A DNA stretch of 64,000 nucleotides. It comes from Bradysia coprophila. Taxonomy: Eukaryota; Arthropoda; Insecta; Diptera; Sciaridae. The translations under genes and the position numbers were made by a program. The DNA is taken from NCBI RefSeq assembly GCF_014529535.1, contig NW_023503409.1, positions 9,672,390-9,736,389 on the forward strand. The letters run 5' to 3'. The notes under the pieces are model-generated. The model saw nothing but the letters and a program-made list of their open reading frames with translations, ran no database searches and was not told the DNA's origin. Positions 1-10,675 of the stretch are shown piece after piece; position 1 is the first letter of the stretch; each line of letters starts with the position of its first letter.

Positions 1-213
1 TAAATTTGCAAGAGAATGTATACCAAAATATGCAGTGCATATATAATATATACGCCCTACCAAATACACTAGTTTTCAGAAACGACTATAAAATTTTCCC
101 GAAAATATTAATTTAAAACGAGTTGAATTTTCAGTTAGATCTTTGTATATAACGCGACAGCAACTAGCTTTTCAGAAAATAATTTTTCGAGTTGAAGAGA
201 TCAGCGCGGGTGA

Positions 214-250
214 TTTATATAAGTTTTAGTGTTTTTCGTGTCTTCTTCAA
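214..250 (+). promoter_or_regulatory. Candidate TATA promoter of the first troponin C gene
   Basis: A TATATAA-type box lies near 214, about 50 bases before the troponin C ATG at 266. A pyrimidine-rich TCAA stretch near 245-252 could hold the start site, which would leave a very short leader. This is inferred from spacing only. Confidence 0.35.
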
Positions 251-265
251 TTCAAAACTTCTAAA

Positions 266-1052
266 ATGGTTCGTTGTTGAGCAAAAAGAAATTTGTTTTT
301 CTCGATAAAATCAGAATTTTAAAATTATTTCCACTCATTTTTAGGATGAGATTCCAAAAGATCAAGTTGTGTGTAAGTTAAAACAATCGATAATCAACCG
401 ACGGATCTCAGTTAATCGATTTATCTTTCTTGTTTAGTGTTGAAAAATGCATTCGACGCATTCGATCAAGAAAAGAATGGCTACATTGAAGCCGCCATGG
501 TCGGTACCATCCTAAGTATGTTGGGCCATCAGCTGGACGATAAAATGTTGGCCGAAATTATTGCTGAGGTCGATGACGATGGATCCGGTCAGATTGAATT
601 TGCCGAATTTTGTACATTGGCCGCTCGGTTTCTCGTTGAAGAAGATGCCGAGGCTATGCAACAGGAATTGAAGGAAGCTTTCCGTTTATACGATAAAGAA
701 GGTTTGGAATTCTATCGCACACATTCAGTATAGTGAATTTGAGGTTTTCTTCTTTTCATTGATCAAAGGAAATGGATACATAACCACAGACGTTTTACGT
801 GAAATCTTAAAAGAATTGGACGACAAAATTACCAACGAAGATTTGGATATGATGATTGAGGAAATCGATTCGGATGGATCTGGTACAGTGGATTTTGATG
901 GTTAGTATAATTCGATCGGCAATTACACTCTGAATTTCGCTGAACAGTTCCTTGTGTTCTGCGATTATACGTTTAGTCCAATTCGTTAATTCAATTTTAT
1001 TGTCTATTTATCCCTAGAATTTATGGAAGTTATGACGGGCGGTGATGACTAG
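266..1052 (+). CDS. TpnC41C: Troponin C, TpnC41C-like (two-site, F2-type)
   Basis: This is the calcium sensor of the muscle thin filament. Five coding exons (266-268, 345-372, 438-701, 769-900, 1018-1052) give 153 residues, normal for insect troponin C. The protein starts MDEIPKDQ and ends [11 protein letters not shown], which closely matches my memory of Drosophila TpnC41C. There are four EF-hands. Loop I (20-31) has no Glu at position 12. Loop II (56-67, [12 protein letters not shown]) and loop IV (132-143, [12 protein letters not shown]) are canonical. Loop III (96-107) ends in Val. Calcium should therefore bind at sites II and IV, as in the F2 class. The first coding exon holds only the ATG, a known troponin C/calmodulin layout. 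The donor after it (gttcgt) is weak, so that junction is the least certain. Polyadenylation signals (AATAAA) lie near 1336-1342. A second troponin C gene follows at 11635. Confidence 0.93.
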
Positions 1053-1562
1053 ATTCAGGTGGAAAAGCTGATGAACAAACGACAACTTATTCATAAATTC
1101 AGCCTTAAGACTCTACGTGTAATTTAGATAGACAAAAATTATTATTAAAAATAATGTTTCTACAAATCGAAAATGTTGTTGCGTTTTATAAATATTCCGA
1201 AAGAAGTACAATACAAGCGCAACGAATTCGTTTGTATGATGCACCCATCCCATACACATGTTACGTGAATGCCACCAAAAATTAATTTCCATTACTTAAC
1301 CTTAATATTTTTGTTTCTGATTTTTGTTTCCCAAATAAATAAAATTGGAAAAGGGCCAGCTATAAATTCTTCATATTAGACATACTATTCTGACATATTT
1401 AATGCACAAATTAAAATGACATAGTTGCGAACTACTTCGCACAACTTGATATATATCACCTTTTATCTGCAACGTGTGGTAAAATATATAATTAGTTTAG
1501 ACGCTGCATACATTTCATACAAGTAAGCAGTACACAGAATATCAATGTGGAACCAGAGGAAC

Positions 1563-1950
1563 GACTGTCGCCCAAAAACCACTTACAGTGGAAGTGTGAC
1601 GCAAGTCTTTTTATCCACTTACGTAGGGTAGACGCTTGCAGCTTCGATTAGCAAAACGTAATGCGTCCCAGATTATGACGAAAGTGTAAACAACTGAAAA
1701 ACTAAATATAGTGAGTTGAGTCTCACAATCGCAGATGATTCGGATTTATGAATGTATTTCTTCCAGAACATATATTCTGCGTTCTTCAGTTTCCTTGACC
1801 GTGATTACCTCAACATCTGCCAATTGTGACGCACTAAATTTAGTTTGTCAGTTGTTTACACTGTCCTCATCATCTGCCAATTGGAACGCAAGTGGATAAA
1901 GGGACTTGCGTCACATTTCCACTGTAAGTGGTTTTCGGGCGATATCAGTT
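1563..1950. repeat. Foldback MITE, GTGACGCAAGTC family, copy 1
   Basis: The ends are an inverted repeat. The left arm (about 1563-1620) reads CGCCCAAAAACCACTTACAG and runs into GTGACGCAAGTC; the right arm (about 1890-1950) is its reverse complement with few mismatches. The complementarity continues inward (GTGTAAACAACTGA near 1686 pairs with TCAGTTGTTTACAC near 1849). There is no coding capacity. The GTGACGCAAGTCC motif also marks the element at 61263-61641 and fragments near 2520 and 60470, so this is a dispersed non-autonomous DNA element family. Confidence 0.7.
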
Positions 1951-2514
1951 CTTTTGTAGGTATTTCGTGATCGTCTTGATCGAATTTCCATTAGACCCTT
2001 TGACCAATACCAATATCAATCTCTTAAACACATCCGAACGACACAACGATCATAGCTCCCAAATGGGTGATTTTTGGGAAAAACCCTGAAACACTTGTCG
2101 GCTAGAATCTAAACCTCTATAGCCTTTGAAATGAATTTCCAAATGCTACATTTTCCGAGATATGGGTTATATAGCTTAAACCGCTCATAGCTACTAAAAT
2201 ATTGACTTTAATGAAAAATCCTTCACTAATTTCATTAATTTCTTAGAATTACGGCTTTTACCTACTCTTTCAAAATTTCAGCCAAATCCATTGAGTAATT
2301 TAAAAGTGGCAAAATAACAAAGGTTGGTAAAATTCGTCAATTTCAAAACGTATGAAAAACCGTTCCTTCATTTTTAAATTTTATATATCATAACTAATTT
2401 TAACGTATGATAACTCTGGACGCCAAGATTACGAATAAAATACTTGGGGGTACTAGGAGCAAAGGGATAAAAAGTTCGATAGTCCTGCGGATTATTTTAA
2501 AGAATTTTTTAGTG

Positions 2515-2545
2515 GGTTAGGACTTGCGTCACGGTCCTTCACTAA
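2515..2545. repeat. Fragment of the GTGACGCAAGTCC repeat family
   Basis: The reverse complement of GTGACGCAAGTCC occurs here (GGACTTGCGTCAC at about 2519). It matches the subterminal motif of the elements at 1563 and 61263. No partner arm is visible close by, so it looks like a broken copy. Confidence 0.4.
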
Positions 2546-2708
2546 CGCAGGGCCATGATTATGCTACTCATTCAGAGGATGACACAACATTTTCGGATGC
2601 AAATAAATATATGAATGATTTATAAGTTTTATGCCACTCAGCATCATAATATGCAAAATTTGCAAACTTCAGTTGTCTAATACACATCGTGAGGCTTATA
2701 CAGTACTT

Positions 2709-2768
2709 TATCTACCTAGGTGAAATAATAGCAGTGAAAAAGTGCTATTATTTCGCCGTCGGTAGATA
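2709..2768. repeat. Short hairpin element
   Basis: The arms TATCTACC...GAAATAATAGCA and TGCTATTATTTC...GGTAGATA pair over about 24 bases around a loop of about 10 bases. No coding potential. Confidence 0.6.
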
Positions 2769-2781
2769 AAATAGCGTATTA

Positions 2782-2876
2782 ACCTCTGTCCAAATGTTTA
2801 TTTAGACACTTGGGGTTATAACATTCGCCTTCGGCAATAACTCCCCAAGTGTCTAAATAAACATGTGGACAGAGGT
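2782..2876. repeat. Near-perfect hairpin, about 95 bp
   Basis: ACCTCTGTCC plus the following 28 bases pairs with the sequence ending GGACAGAGGT. The arms are about 38 bases with one or two mismatches around a loop containing CGCCTTCGGC, which is itself self-complementary. It sits 14 bases after another hairpin. Confidence 0.65.
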
Positions 2877-3460
2877 GAATAATCTACTATTGTCACATAC
2901 GCGCGGTGTTCGGATGTCAAAATTACTTAACTAGAAGAATAATTCAAAAATTACACTTCAGGTCTATGTTGTTGTCTCGTTTTCGCTTACGTAATAAAAT
3001 AGAGTACACTCTTGTCACTATCAGTCTCGGCAAGCCTTTACTTCTTCGTGACAAGTGTGTAATATATATATTACACCTCGAATGCAAAATTTGCAAACTT
3101 CATATGCCTCTGTTGCATAAATCGTTGTATGAATCTCGGGTAATGAGGAATCTCGATGCAAAGTACTTCGAAATACAACCTTCCACACGCATCAACAAAA
3201 CATGTCCCATCAAGACAGTCAGTGCTGCACTGGCTCAAGAAAGCCCTTAGGGATAAAAACCCAACAGGTTATATGTTTTCGGTTGACTGTTTCGAATAAG
3301 GTCCATTGGCTCATACTCATATTTTTTTGCTTTGATAGAGTGAAAATCTTTTTCTGCTTCATGAATTGAATTAAAAAGCGTTTTGATTAATTAAGTGTAA
3401 TTAAATATAAATAATTGCATCTACCCAGCGAATTATTAAAGACAATCTTTGCATACAATG

Positions 3461-3490
3461 CTTACAATGGCTTACAATGGCTTACAATGG
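3461..3490 (+). repeat. Short tandem repeat CTTACAATGG x3
   Basis: Three exact copies of the 10-base unit CTTACAATGG, with a degenerate partial copy (CATACAATG) just before. About 80 bases further on (3568-3650) lies a looser run of GTATAT-containing units. Confidence 0.8.
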
Positions 3491-3841
3491 CGATCGAAAT
3501 GACTTTGTCCTGTCTTATACTGATTTTCTAAACAAGTTTCATTAGGGGAATTCCGTTCATTTATTTATGCTGAGTATATCGCGTATATTCTGAGTATATC
3601 CAGTATAACGAGTATATCTTCGTATATTCCGTATATCGAGTATAAGTCGCATCTGTTTGACAACTGCCACATGTAGAAAAATTAAATTTAAATTTAAGAA
3701 ATAGTTTTTCAAATAAAAAGTTTCAAGCTTTTCAATGAAAGCTCACGCCGGGTAATCACCAGAGTGCAAATGGTATTTCAAATAAGATGTGTCGCTTGCA
3801 CACGAAGCAAGACACATTTTTCATATAAATATTTCAGACAG

Positions 3842-3985
3842 CCAAGGACAGTCAAAAAAGTGTATTTTTATGATTTTCGTGTTTATCTATTTTAGCTGTT
3901 TTAACAATACAAATTACAATGGCAAAACAGCTGACATCGATGAAACACGTATAGAATAAAAATGCACTTTTTTGACCGTCCCAGG
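3842..3985. repeat. Foldback element, AGTCAAAAAAGTG family
   Basis: The left arm GGACAGTCAAAAAAGTGTAT (about 3846) pairs with the right arm ending TGCACTTTTTTGACCGTCC (about 3982), around a centre with AGCTGTTTT / AAAACAGCT complementarity. The same motif (CAGTCAAAAGTG next to GGCC) forms the core of the larger foldback at 14598-15488, so the two appear related. Confidence 0.6.
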
Positions 3986-4808
3986 CTATAACATCGCACC
4001 CGCATGTAAAAAATCTCTGACTGGTGCATCTTTTTTCTTTACAAAGTTTCTAAAGCCATAATAAACAACGGAAATATTGTCGTCCTGTGTCATGCCATAG
4101 GCATTTAATAACACACATGAGACATTCGGGTCTTCGCCCGACTCAGGCCCTTCCCCGAGTTCCAAGTTCGGCACTGCAAACAGTACGGTATTTTGCTGTC
4201 TTGCGCCACAGCACTGCAGCAGCATTGCAGCATCGCTTCACTGCACATCAATCAAAAGAAACAGTATAATAAAAGAACTGAAATTGTATCTAAACGAGAA
4301 GCTAAGAGTGAAAACAAAAATTATCTTTTAGTGAAAAACAATTGAATTCATTCGCCAGTGGATAGAAAAATCTTGGTAATTATTCTGAATTTCAATTAAA
4401 AAATCCAATTTGCAAAGCTTTCTCAATTAGATTAGAATAAATCAGACAATTTGTTATTGTTTTAGTTATGTGATGGGAAATTTTCCCGAAATATCGGCTC
4501 AATTAAAAATGCAATTGAAATGAGCATCAAAATTTGTTTCTAAAAAGCAACAACACTTTTCTGTTGTTTAAATATCAGATCTTACCCAGTCTCACATCAT
4601 GAATCACAACGATAAAGGCGAAAACGTCGTGTTGGGCAATGACTTCGTAAGTTCGAAGAGATTGGAAAATTGGTCTAAATTATCCCCATACATACTATTA
4701 ACTGCTCAAAGTTGGCTCAAACTGGTAACGAGGTCGATTTTTGATAGATGATAGTAAGAATGTTTATTGTGACTTGGATATACTATGCACTATCAAACAG
4801 TACCGCAG

Positions 4809-5602
4809 ACAATGAGGAATTCTTCTGAAAAACAGAAGACCGAAATCGGACGCATATTCTATTGGAATTTTTTATATGTGCCCAGTAAGGTATTCGACAC
4901 CAAAACCCAAAACCACTTTCAAAAAAATTCTTCGAAGCTTGTGTGGCTGGTGAACAGTGATCAAAAACCGAAAACCTACACTTTTCTTACAGAAATTTGT
5001 CGAGGTACACGAAACGTTCATGGTCGTGTGGGGTGTCATTAGAAAGGTAATTGCATGTACTTTCAGGGCAAATAGGGTCTTATTGGTTTGAAAGCATCTA
5101 CGACGAATTATGAGAAGTTGAAATGTTTAAGTGCTTATATTGAATCGCAGATGCAACCAAACTTCTGTAAGCTCTACTTTCCCCGAAAGAACATGCAATT
5201 ACCATTCTAATGACACCCCACACGACCACGTACGTTTCGTGTACCTCGACAAATTTCTATAAGAAAAGTGTAAGTTTTCGGTTGAAAATTTCAACTGTAG
5301 ATATCTCAGGGTGGATGAATTTTAAACCCAATAAGACCCTATTTGCCCCGGAAGTGCATGTAATTACCTTTCTAATGACACCCCACACGACCCTGCTCGT
5401 GTAACTGCAGAATTTTTTTTAAAGAAAAGTGCAAGTTTTCGGCTTTTGATCACCTCACACTAGCCACACAAGCTTCGAAGGATTTTTTTGAAAGTGGTTT
5501 TGGGTTCTGGGGTCGAATACCATACTGGGCACATATAACAAATTCCAATAGAAAATGCGTCCGATTTCGGTCTTCTGTTTTTCAGAAGAATCCCTCAATC
5601 CA
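4809..5602. repeat. Foldback element inside duplication copy 1, about 790 bp
   Basis: The terminal inverted repeats start TGAGGAATTCTTCTGAAAA on the left and have the complement TTTTCAGAAGAATCCCTCA on the right. The arms run about 170 bases. The interior has three versions of a module containing AATGACACCCCACACGACC, in both orientations. The paralogous empty site near 8019 (ACCGCAGACATTCCAATC) shows the insertion point between GCAGACA and TCCAATC with little or no target duplication. A half copy lies at 55140-55430. No transposase is encoded. Confidence 0.75.
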
Positions 5603-6254
5603 ATCGAAGTTGGTAGTACAAGGGAAGTCTGGATTTTTCTTTTACTTTCACATCTGCTTTCTTACAACATTTTTCACTCAGTCAATTCAGGCCAATTCAA
5701 ATTAATCAGTAAGACATTTTTTGTACTCACAGTTGCCGTTGTCAGAGCTTTGAATGCGTCTTTGAATATGATTTAGGAGATTAAAACTGGCCGTTTGGTC
5801 AGTCTGTGGATACTCCTTCTCAGTTATTAACAAACAATGATGCTTAAAGCAATTATCCTTATGTATACATCATCTGAGCTAACTGTAGTATGTCCAAGGC
5901 CTCAGGATTGTTCATTCAACTTTCATCAGGCTCCGAATACTTTCAATGTTTGTTTATGCTGGGAACAGTGCTGTGGTTATATATTAATTGAATAACTCTC
6001 TAACAGAAATTAACGAAACCAAACAAAATTATCCGTTATCGTCGACCTACGACAATTAATTAGGTCAACAATTATGTCACCGTGATCTAATCAATATTTT
6101 ACTTTGCAGCAAAAATTTACTTTTCACTCGATAATCCCATTTCTGAACGACAAACCACTATCGAAACGAAAACACGTCTCTGCTAGCGCATCAACAAAAA
6201 ATCTAAGGTCAGGAACTCAGATTAGCGAAGCCGATTTTTTGTTTTCAACTGAAA

Positions 6255-6290
6255 TATAAATTGATCTTCAATTATCACTTCTTCAATAGT
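6255..6290 (+). promoter_or_regulatory. Core promoter of GluR-LBD gene A
   Basis: TATAAAT at 6255-6261 is followed exactly 30 bases later by TTCAATAGT, a plausible initiator with A at 6285. This leaves a leader of about 41 bases before the ATG. Gene B keeps the same 30-base spacing, which supports the call. Confidence 0.5.
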
Positions 6291-6325
6291 CGTTTGGTAA
6301 CTCTGTTACAGATCTAACGTGTAAA

Positions 6326-7576
6326 ATGCGGTTCCTGTTCAAAGTTTTCCCATTGTTCGCCGTGTTGATACTCCACGCAAAATGTGATACGCGTAAGTTT
6401 GATCTCATCATCCCATTTTTCTCTACAGCAAACGAAAAATGATGCTAATTGACTTACAGTTCAAAACGCTACTGTAACTGTGGCTACGTTGCTCGAAAGC
6501 CCGTATACCATGCATGCCAAGTTAAGTGAGGGCGAGGTTTTAACCGGTAATGCGAGATATGAAGGATACATAATCGATTTACTTGATCTACTTGCTAAAA
6601 ATTTGGGTAAGCGAAACTATTGGTGCAATGGCGATTTACAACTGGATCATTGACGATTTTGATTAGGTTTCAGCTATGATGTGCAAATCGTAGAAGATCA
6701 CAGGTATGGTGCAATGCATAATGGAAAATGGGATGGTTTAATCGGTGAAGTACGCAGTGGTCGTGCGAAGATCGGTGCCGCGGCTATTACTATCACCAGT
6801 TTACGGTATGGAATAATGGAGACATCGTAGCCCTAACTAACGATTTGTTTTCATATTTTTTTTTTAAATATCTTCAGCGAAGCGGCAGTGGATTTCACTA
6901 TTCCATTCATCAACTTGGGCATCAGCATACTTTACAAACGTGAAAACAACACCTTTCAATCAAAATAAAATTGAAAACATTTTCAATAAAAAATTCCACA
7001 GGTTCAACTGATGGCAAAGCCCTACCCTTTACTAATGTAGAAGAACTTGCTGCAGCGGAAACTATAAAAGTCGGTTGTGTTCTGGGTGGAGCAACTTACC
7101 AATTTTTCAAGAACTCAGATATTCCAGCATACAAACGCATCTACGAACGCATGGAATCCGCTGATCCCCCGACATTTACACAGACAGTTGCTGAAGGTGT
7201 GGTGCAGAAATTCCGAAATATCTTCCCCATCATGACTTATAATTTCGTTCACAGGCATTGAACGCGTACAAAGTGGGGACTATGCATTTTTCATGGAATC
7301 AACGTCTTTAGATTATGCTGTGCAACATAATTGTGATTTACAGCAAGTTGGTGGACTTCTTGACTCGAAAGGTCTGTAGTCAAATGACCACTTAGTGGAA
7401 TGAGCCGATAAACGTTAAAAATTGAAATTTACGCAGGTTTCGGACTAGTAGTTGAGCAAGGATCGCCTTTTAGGGAATTGCTATCGCAGGCTATACTCTT
7501 ATTGCAAGAATCCGGTGATTTGGCGAAATTGCACGATAAATGGTGGAAAATGAATGCTCAAAAATGTGACCATTAA
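6326..7576 (+). CDS. Secreted pore-less ionotropic glutamate receptor LBD, gene A
   Basis: Seven exons (6326-6392, 6460-6606, 6667-6805, 6878-6939, 7002-7196, 7255-7371, 7437-7576) encode 288 residues. Residues 1-20 are a signal peptide. Residues 27-138 match the S1 half of kainate/AMPA receptor ligand-binding domains: PY at 37-38, GNARYEGY at 52-59, T113, R118, ending GISILYK. S2 follows directly at 145: G-G-A169-T170, FFMES with E218, C230 and C286. These correspond to the contact residues Thr480, Arg485, Ser/Ala-Thr655 and Glu705 of GluA2 and to the lobe-2 disulfide; the contact proline is Ala here. M1-M3 and M4 are absent, as is the N-terminal domain. S1 and S2 are joined by a 62-nt intron with phase-1 ends. 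I infer a soluble amino-acid-binding protein; its ligand and tissue are unknown. A pseudogene is less likely because every exon is open and the paralogue keeps the same design. Confidence 0.85.
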
Positions 7577-7595
7577 GATGTAATGTTACATTGGA

Positions 7596-7601
7596 AATAA
7601 A
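7596..7601 (+). terminator. Polyadenylation signal of GluR-LBD gene A
   Basis: AATAAA lies 20 bases after the stop codon; gene B keeps it at the same distance. Confidence 0.7.
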
Positions 7602-9331
7602 GCAATAACTATTCAAATGACCTGTTGTTTATAGAGCTTGAGTGAATGAGGTGAATAGCATTCATTAGGGACTGTGCAGAATATCAGTTGCTAGTCGGAT
7701 CGGATTCAGACGTTTAAAATCAAATGCCAGTGTTTACAGCTTTTTAACGAGTTACTTATGAGACATAAATTATGGGAATGCAAATCAGTTGGAACATGAG
7801 AAAATTCACAGAAAGAAATAGCTTTGTTAGAGTGCTCTTTACGGTCACTAGAATCATTCCACTATCTTTCGAAGTTATCATATTGAATCACATCAACTTT
7901 CAATCAGGTGATACGGGTGATACCCACGAAATCGATTTTCGATAGAGGATATGAGGAATGTCTATCGTAACTTGGATATACTATGCACTATCAAACATTA
8001 TACCATGTACCGCAGACATTCCAATCAAAGTCGGTAGTAGAAGGGAAGCCTGAATGAATAGGACGGGCGATGTTTTTTTTACTTTCATTGAAAGACATTT
8101 GTTTTCTTATAATATTGTTCAATCAATCAGTCAATCCAATTAAAATTAATCAGAAAGACATTTTTTGTACTCTCAGTTACAGATTAAACTTGGTTGTCGG
8201 ATTGTTTATCTTAACATGATTTTTTCGGATTTGATAATTCTCACTGTTTAAGGAAGACTAGAAGTGCTCCAAAATAAATTGTCCCACTCTCTAAAGATCA
8301 TGACTATTGATGAGATGTTACTAGTAAAATTTAGTCAAAATTTGGATCAGTTGTTGTGGAAACGGATCTCAACCTGCACACAGACAAGCTAGATATTTCC
8401 ATAAAGATGTGGGTGAAGTTGAGACAAGAGCTTTAAGCTCAGCACTTGTAAAAGTTTAGTATTGAATTAGATTTAGGAGATTAAAGCTTGCCTTGATCAG
8501 TCTGTGAATAGTCTTTTTCAGCTATTCACAAACAATGATGTTTTGGCAAAGCAAGTCCAAGGCCTCAGGATTGTTCACTCAACTTTGGTAAATTTCGAAG
8601 TAAATTCTTATTATGGTCCCAACGTTCAGAGCGATATCCTAAGGACCTGGAAATATTTTTTAATAAAATAATTTGGTGCGATGATTTCAGCCTCTACACC
8701 AGTGATGAGCTTTATGAATGACTTAAAAAATGGAAGTTAGTGGACAGTTGAGCTAACATTTTTGTACTAACTTCATCGGTATGCTTGCTACTGGATACTG
8801 CTACCGATGGGCTTTGGTTAATGAGGATGTTGCAAAATTAAGGATAAATCTGATGAAGAAACGGTATTTTGTATATGTTCAACTTGTGTTTGGCTCTAGA
8901 GGTAATAGCTACCGCTTAGGATTGTTTGTATTGTAATGCTTTAACTCATAAAATGAAAACAAGTCATATATAAAAGATAGGCGGTGACTAGTGTGATTTC
9001 ATCAGTCTCCGAATATTTTCTACATTCACGCTAGGAGCAGTGCTGTGGTTATATATTAATTGCATAACTTCCTTAACAGAAATTACCGAAAACAAACAAA
9101 ATTATCCGTTATCGTCGACCTACAAAATTTTGTGTCCCCGTGATTTTATCAATATTTTACTTTGCAGCAAAAATTTACGTTTCACTCGATAATCGCATTT
9201 CTTTCTTATTACCATTTTGGAACGACAAAGTACGGTATAGAAACGAAAACACGTCTCTGCTAGTGCATCAACAAAAACTCTAAGGTCAGGAACTCAGATT
9301 AGCTAAGCCGTTTTTTTGCTTTCAACTGAAA

Positions 9332-9366
9332 TATAAATGGATCTTCAGCTGTCACTTCATCAATAG
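9332..9366 (+). promoter_or_regulatory. Core promoter of GluR-LBD gene B
   Basis: TATAAAT at 9332-9338 with TCAATAG placing the likely start A at 9362, 30 bases downstream, the same arrangement as in gene A. Confidence 0.5.
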
Positions 9367-9402
9367 TCGTTTGGTAACTCTGTTACAGATCTAACGTGTA
9401 AA

Positions 9403-10650
9403 ATGCGGTTCCTGTTCAAAGTTTTCCCATTGTTCGCCGTGTTGATACTCCACGCAAAATGTGATACGCGTAAGTTTGATCTCATCATCCCATTTTTCTC
9501 TACAGCAAACGAAAAATGATGCTAATTGACTTACAGTTCAAAACACTACTATCACTGTGGCTACGTTGCTCGAACGTCCGTATACCATGTTACGTGAGGA
9601 TGCCTCTTTAACCGGTAATGCGAGATATGAAGGATACATAATCGATTTACTTGATCTACTTGCTAAAAATTTGGGTAAGCGAAACTACTGGTGCAATGGT
9701 CATTTACAACTGAATCATTGAAGACTTTGATTAGGTTTCAGCTATGACGTGCATATCGTTGAAGATCACAGGTATGGTGCAATGCATAATGGAGAATGGG
9801 ATGGTTTAGTCGGTGAAGTACGCAGTGGTCGTGCGAAAATCGGTGCCGCGGCTCTTACTATCACCAGTCACCGGTAAGGATTAATGGAGACATCACCAGC
9901 CTCAACTAACGATTTGTTTTCTTTTTTTTAAATATCTTCAGCGAGACGGCAGTGGATTTCACAGTTCCATTTATGAACTTCGGCATTAGCATACTTTACA
10001 AACGTGAAAACAACACCTTTCAATCAAAATAAAATTGAAAACATTTTCAATAAAAAATTTTACAGGTTCAACTGATGGCAAAGCCCTACCCTTTACTAAT
10101 GTAGAAGAACTTGCTGCAGCGGAAACCGTAAAAGTCGGTTGTGTTATGGGTGGAGCAACTTACCAATTTTTCAAGAACTCAGATGTTCCAGCATACAAAC
10201 GCATCTACGAACGCATGGTATCCGCTGATCCCCCAACATTTACAAGCACAATTGATGAAGGTGTGGTGCAGAATACCCGAAATATCTTCCCCATCATGAC
10301 TGAAAATTTCGTTCACAGGCATTGAACGCGTAAAAAGTGGGGGCTATGCATTTTTCATGGAATCAAGGACTTTAGAGTATGTTACGGAACGGAATTGTGA
10401 TTTAACCCAGGTTGGTGGACTTCTCGACTCGAAAGGTTTGTTGTCAAAAAGACCACTTAGTGGAATGAGCCGATTGACGTTAAAAATTGAAATTGAAATT
10501 AACGCAGGTTTCGGACTAGTAGTTCAGGAAGGATCGCCTCTAAGGGAACAGCTCACGCGGAATATACTCGTATTGAAAGAATCCGGTGCGTTATTGAGAT
10601 TGCATTTGAGATGGTGGAAAAACGAAGATGGACGAAAATGTTACCACTAA
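9403..10650 (+). CDS. Secreted pore-less ionotropic glutamate receptor LBD, gene B
   Basis: Paralogue of gene A with the same seven-exon plan (9403-9469, 9537-9674, 9735-9873, 9942-10003, 10066-10260, 10319-10435, 10508-10650), encoding 286 residues. By eye it is about 84% identical to gene A. The signal peptide exon is identical, while the C-terminal helix region differs most. Length differences are whole codons (minus three in exon 2, plus one in exon 7), which argues for a maintained reading frame. The S1 Arg, the GGAT motif, the Glu of FFMES and the two lobe-2 cysteines are kept. The last intron (10436-10507) has no stop, so its retention would only add 24 residues. As in gene A there is no channel, N-terminal domain or M4. 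Amino-acid binding in an extracellular fluid is inferred from the fold. Confidence 0.85.
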
Positions 10651-10669
10651 GATGTAATGTTACATTGGA

Positions 10670-10675
10670 AATAAA
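10670..10675 (+). terminator. Polyadenylation signal of GluR-LBD gene B
   Basis: AATAAA 20 bases after the stop codon, matching gene A. Confidence 0.7.

Larger units (their letters stand above)
4733..7901. repeat. Tandem duplication, copy 1 (pore-less GluR-LBD gene A)
   Basis: This block is repeated at about 7932-11015. The coding parts lie 3074-3077 bases apart. Matching landmarks include a GACTTGGATATACTATGCAC-type stretch at 4770 and 7970, the promoters, all seven exons and their introns, and the downstream flank to ATTGAATCACATCAACTTTC. The two copies sit head to tail. Copy 1 carries a foldback element (4809-5602) missing from copy 2, and copy 2 carries extra sequence at about 8185-8465 and 8590-8990. 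Confidence 0.85.

Noticed and set aside
1702-1711. CTAAATATAG, a perfect match to a MEF2 site near the troponin C gene
   Set aside because: It lies inside a MITE, downstream of the gene, in very AT-rich DNA; chance occurrence is likely.
3461-3490. CRISPR-like array
   Set aside because: Direct 10-base repeats with no spacers; this is an ordinary short tandem repeat in an animal genome.
6326-10650. The LBD genes as fragments of a normal glutamate receptor with missing channel exons
   Set aside because: The S1-S2 join is an in-frame 62-nt intron too short to hold M1-M3, the last exon ends with a stop and a polyadenylation signal before M4, and both copies agree.
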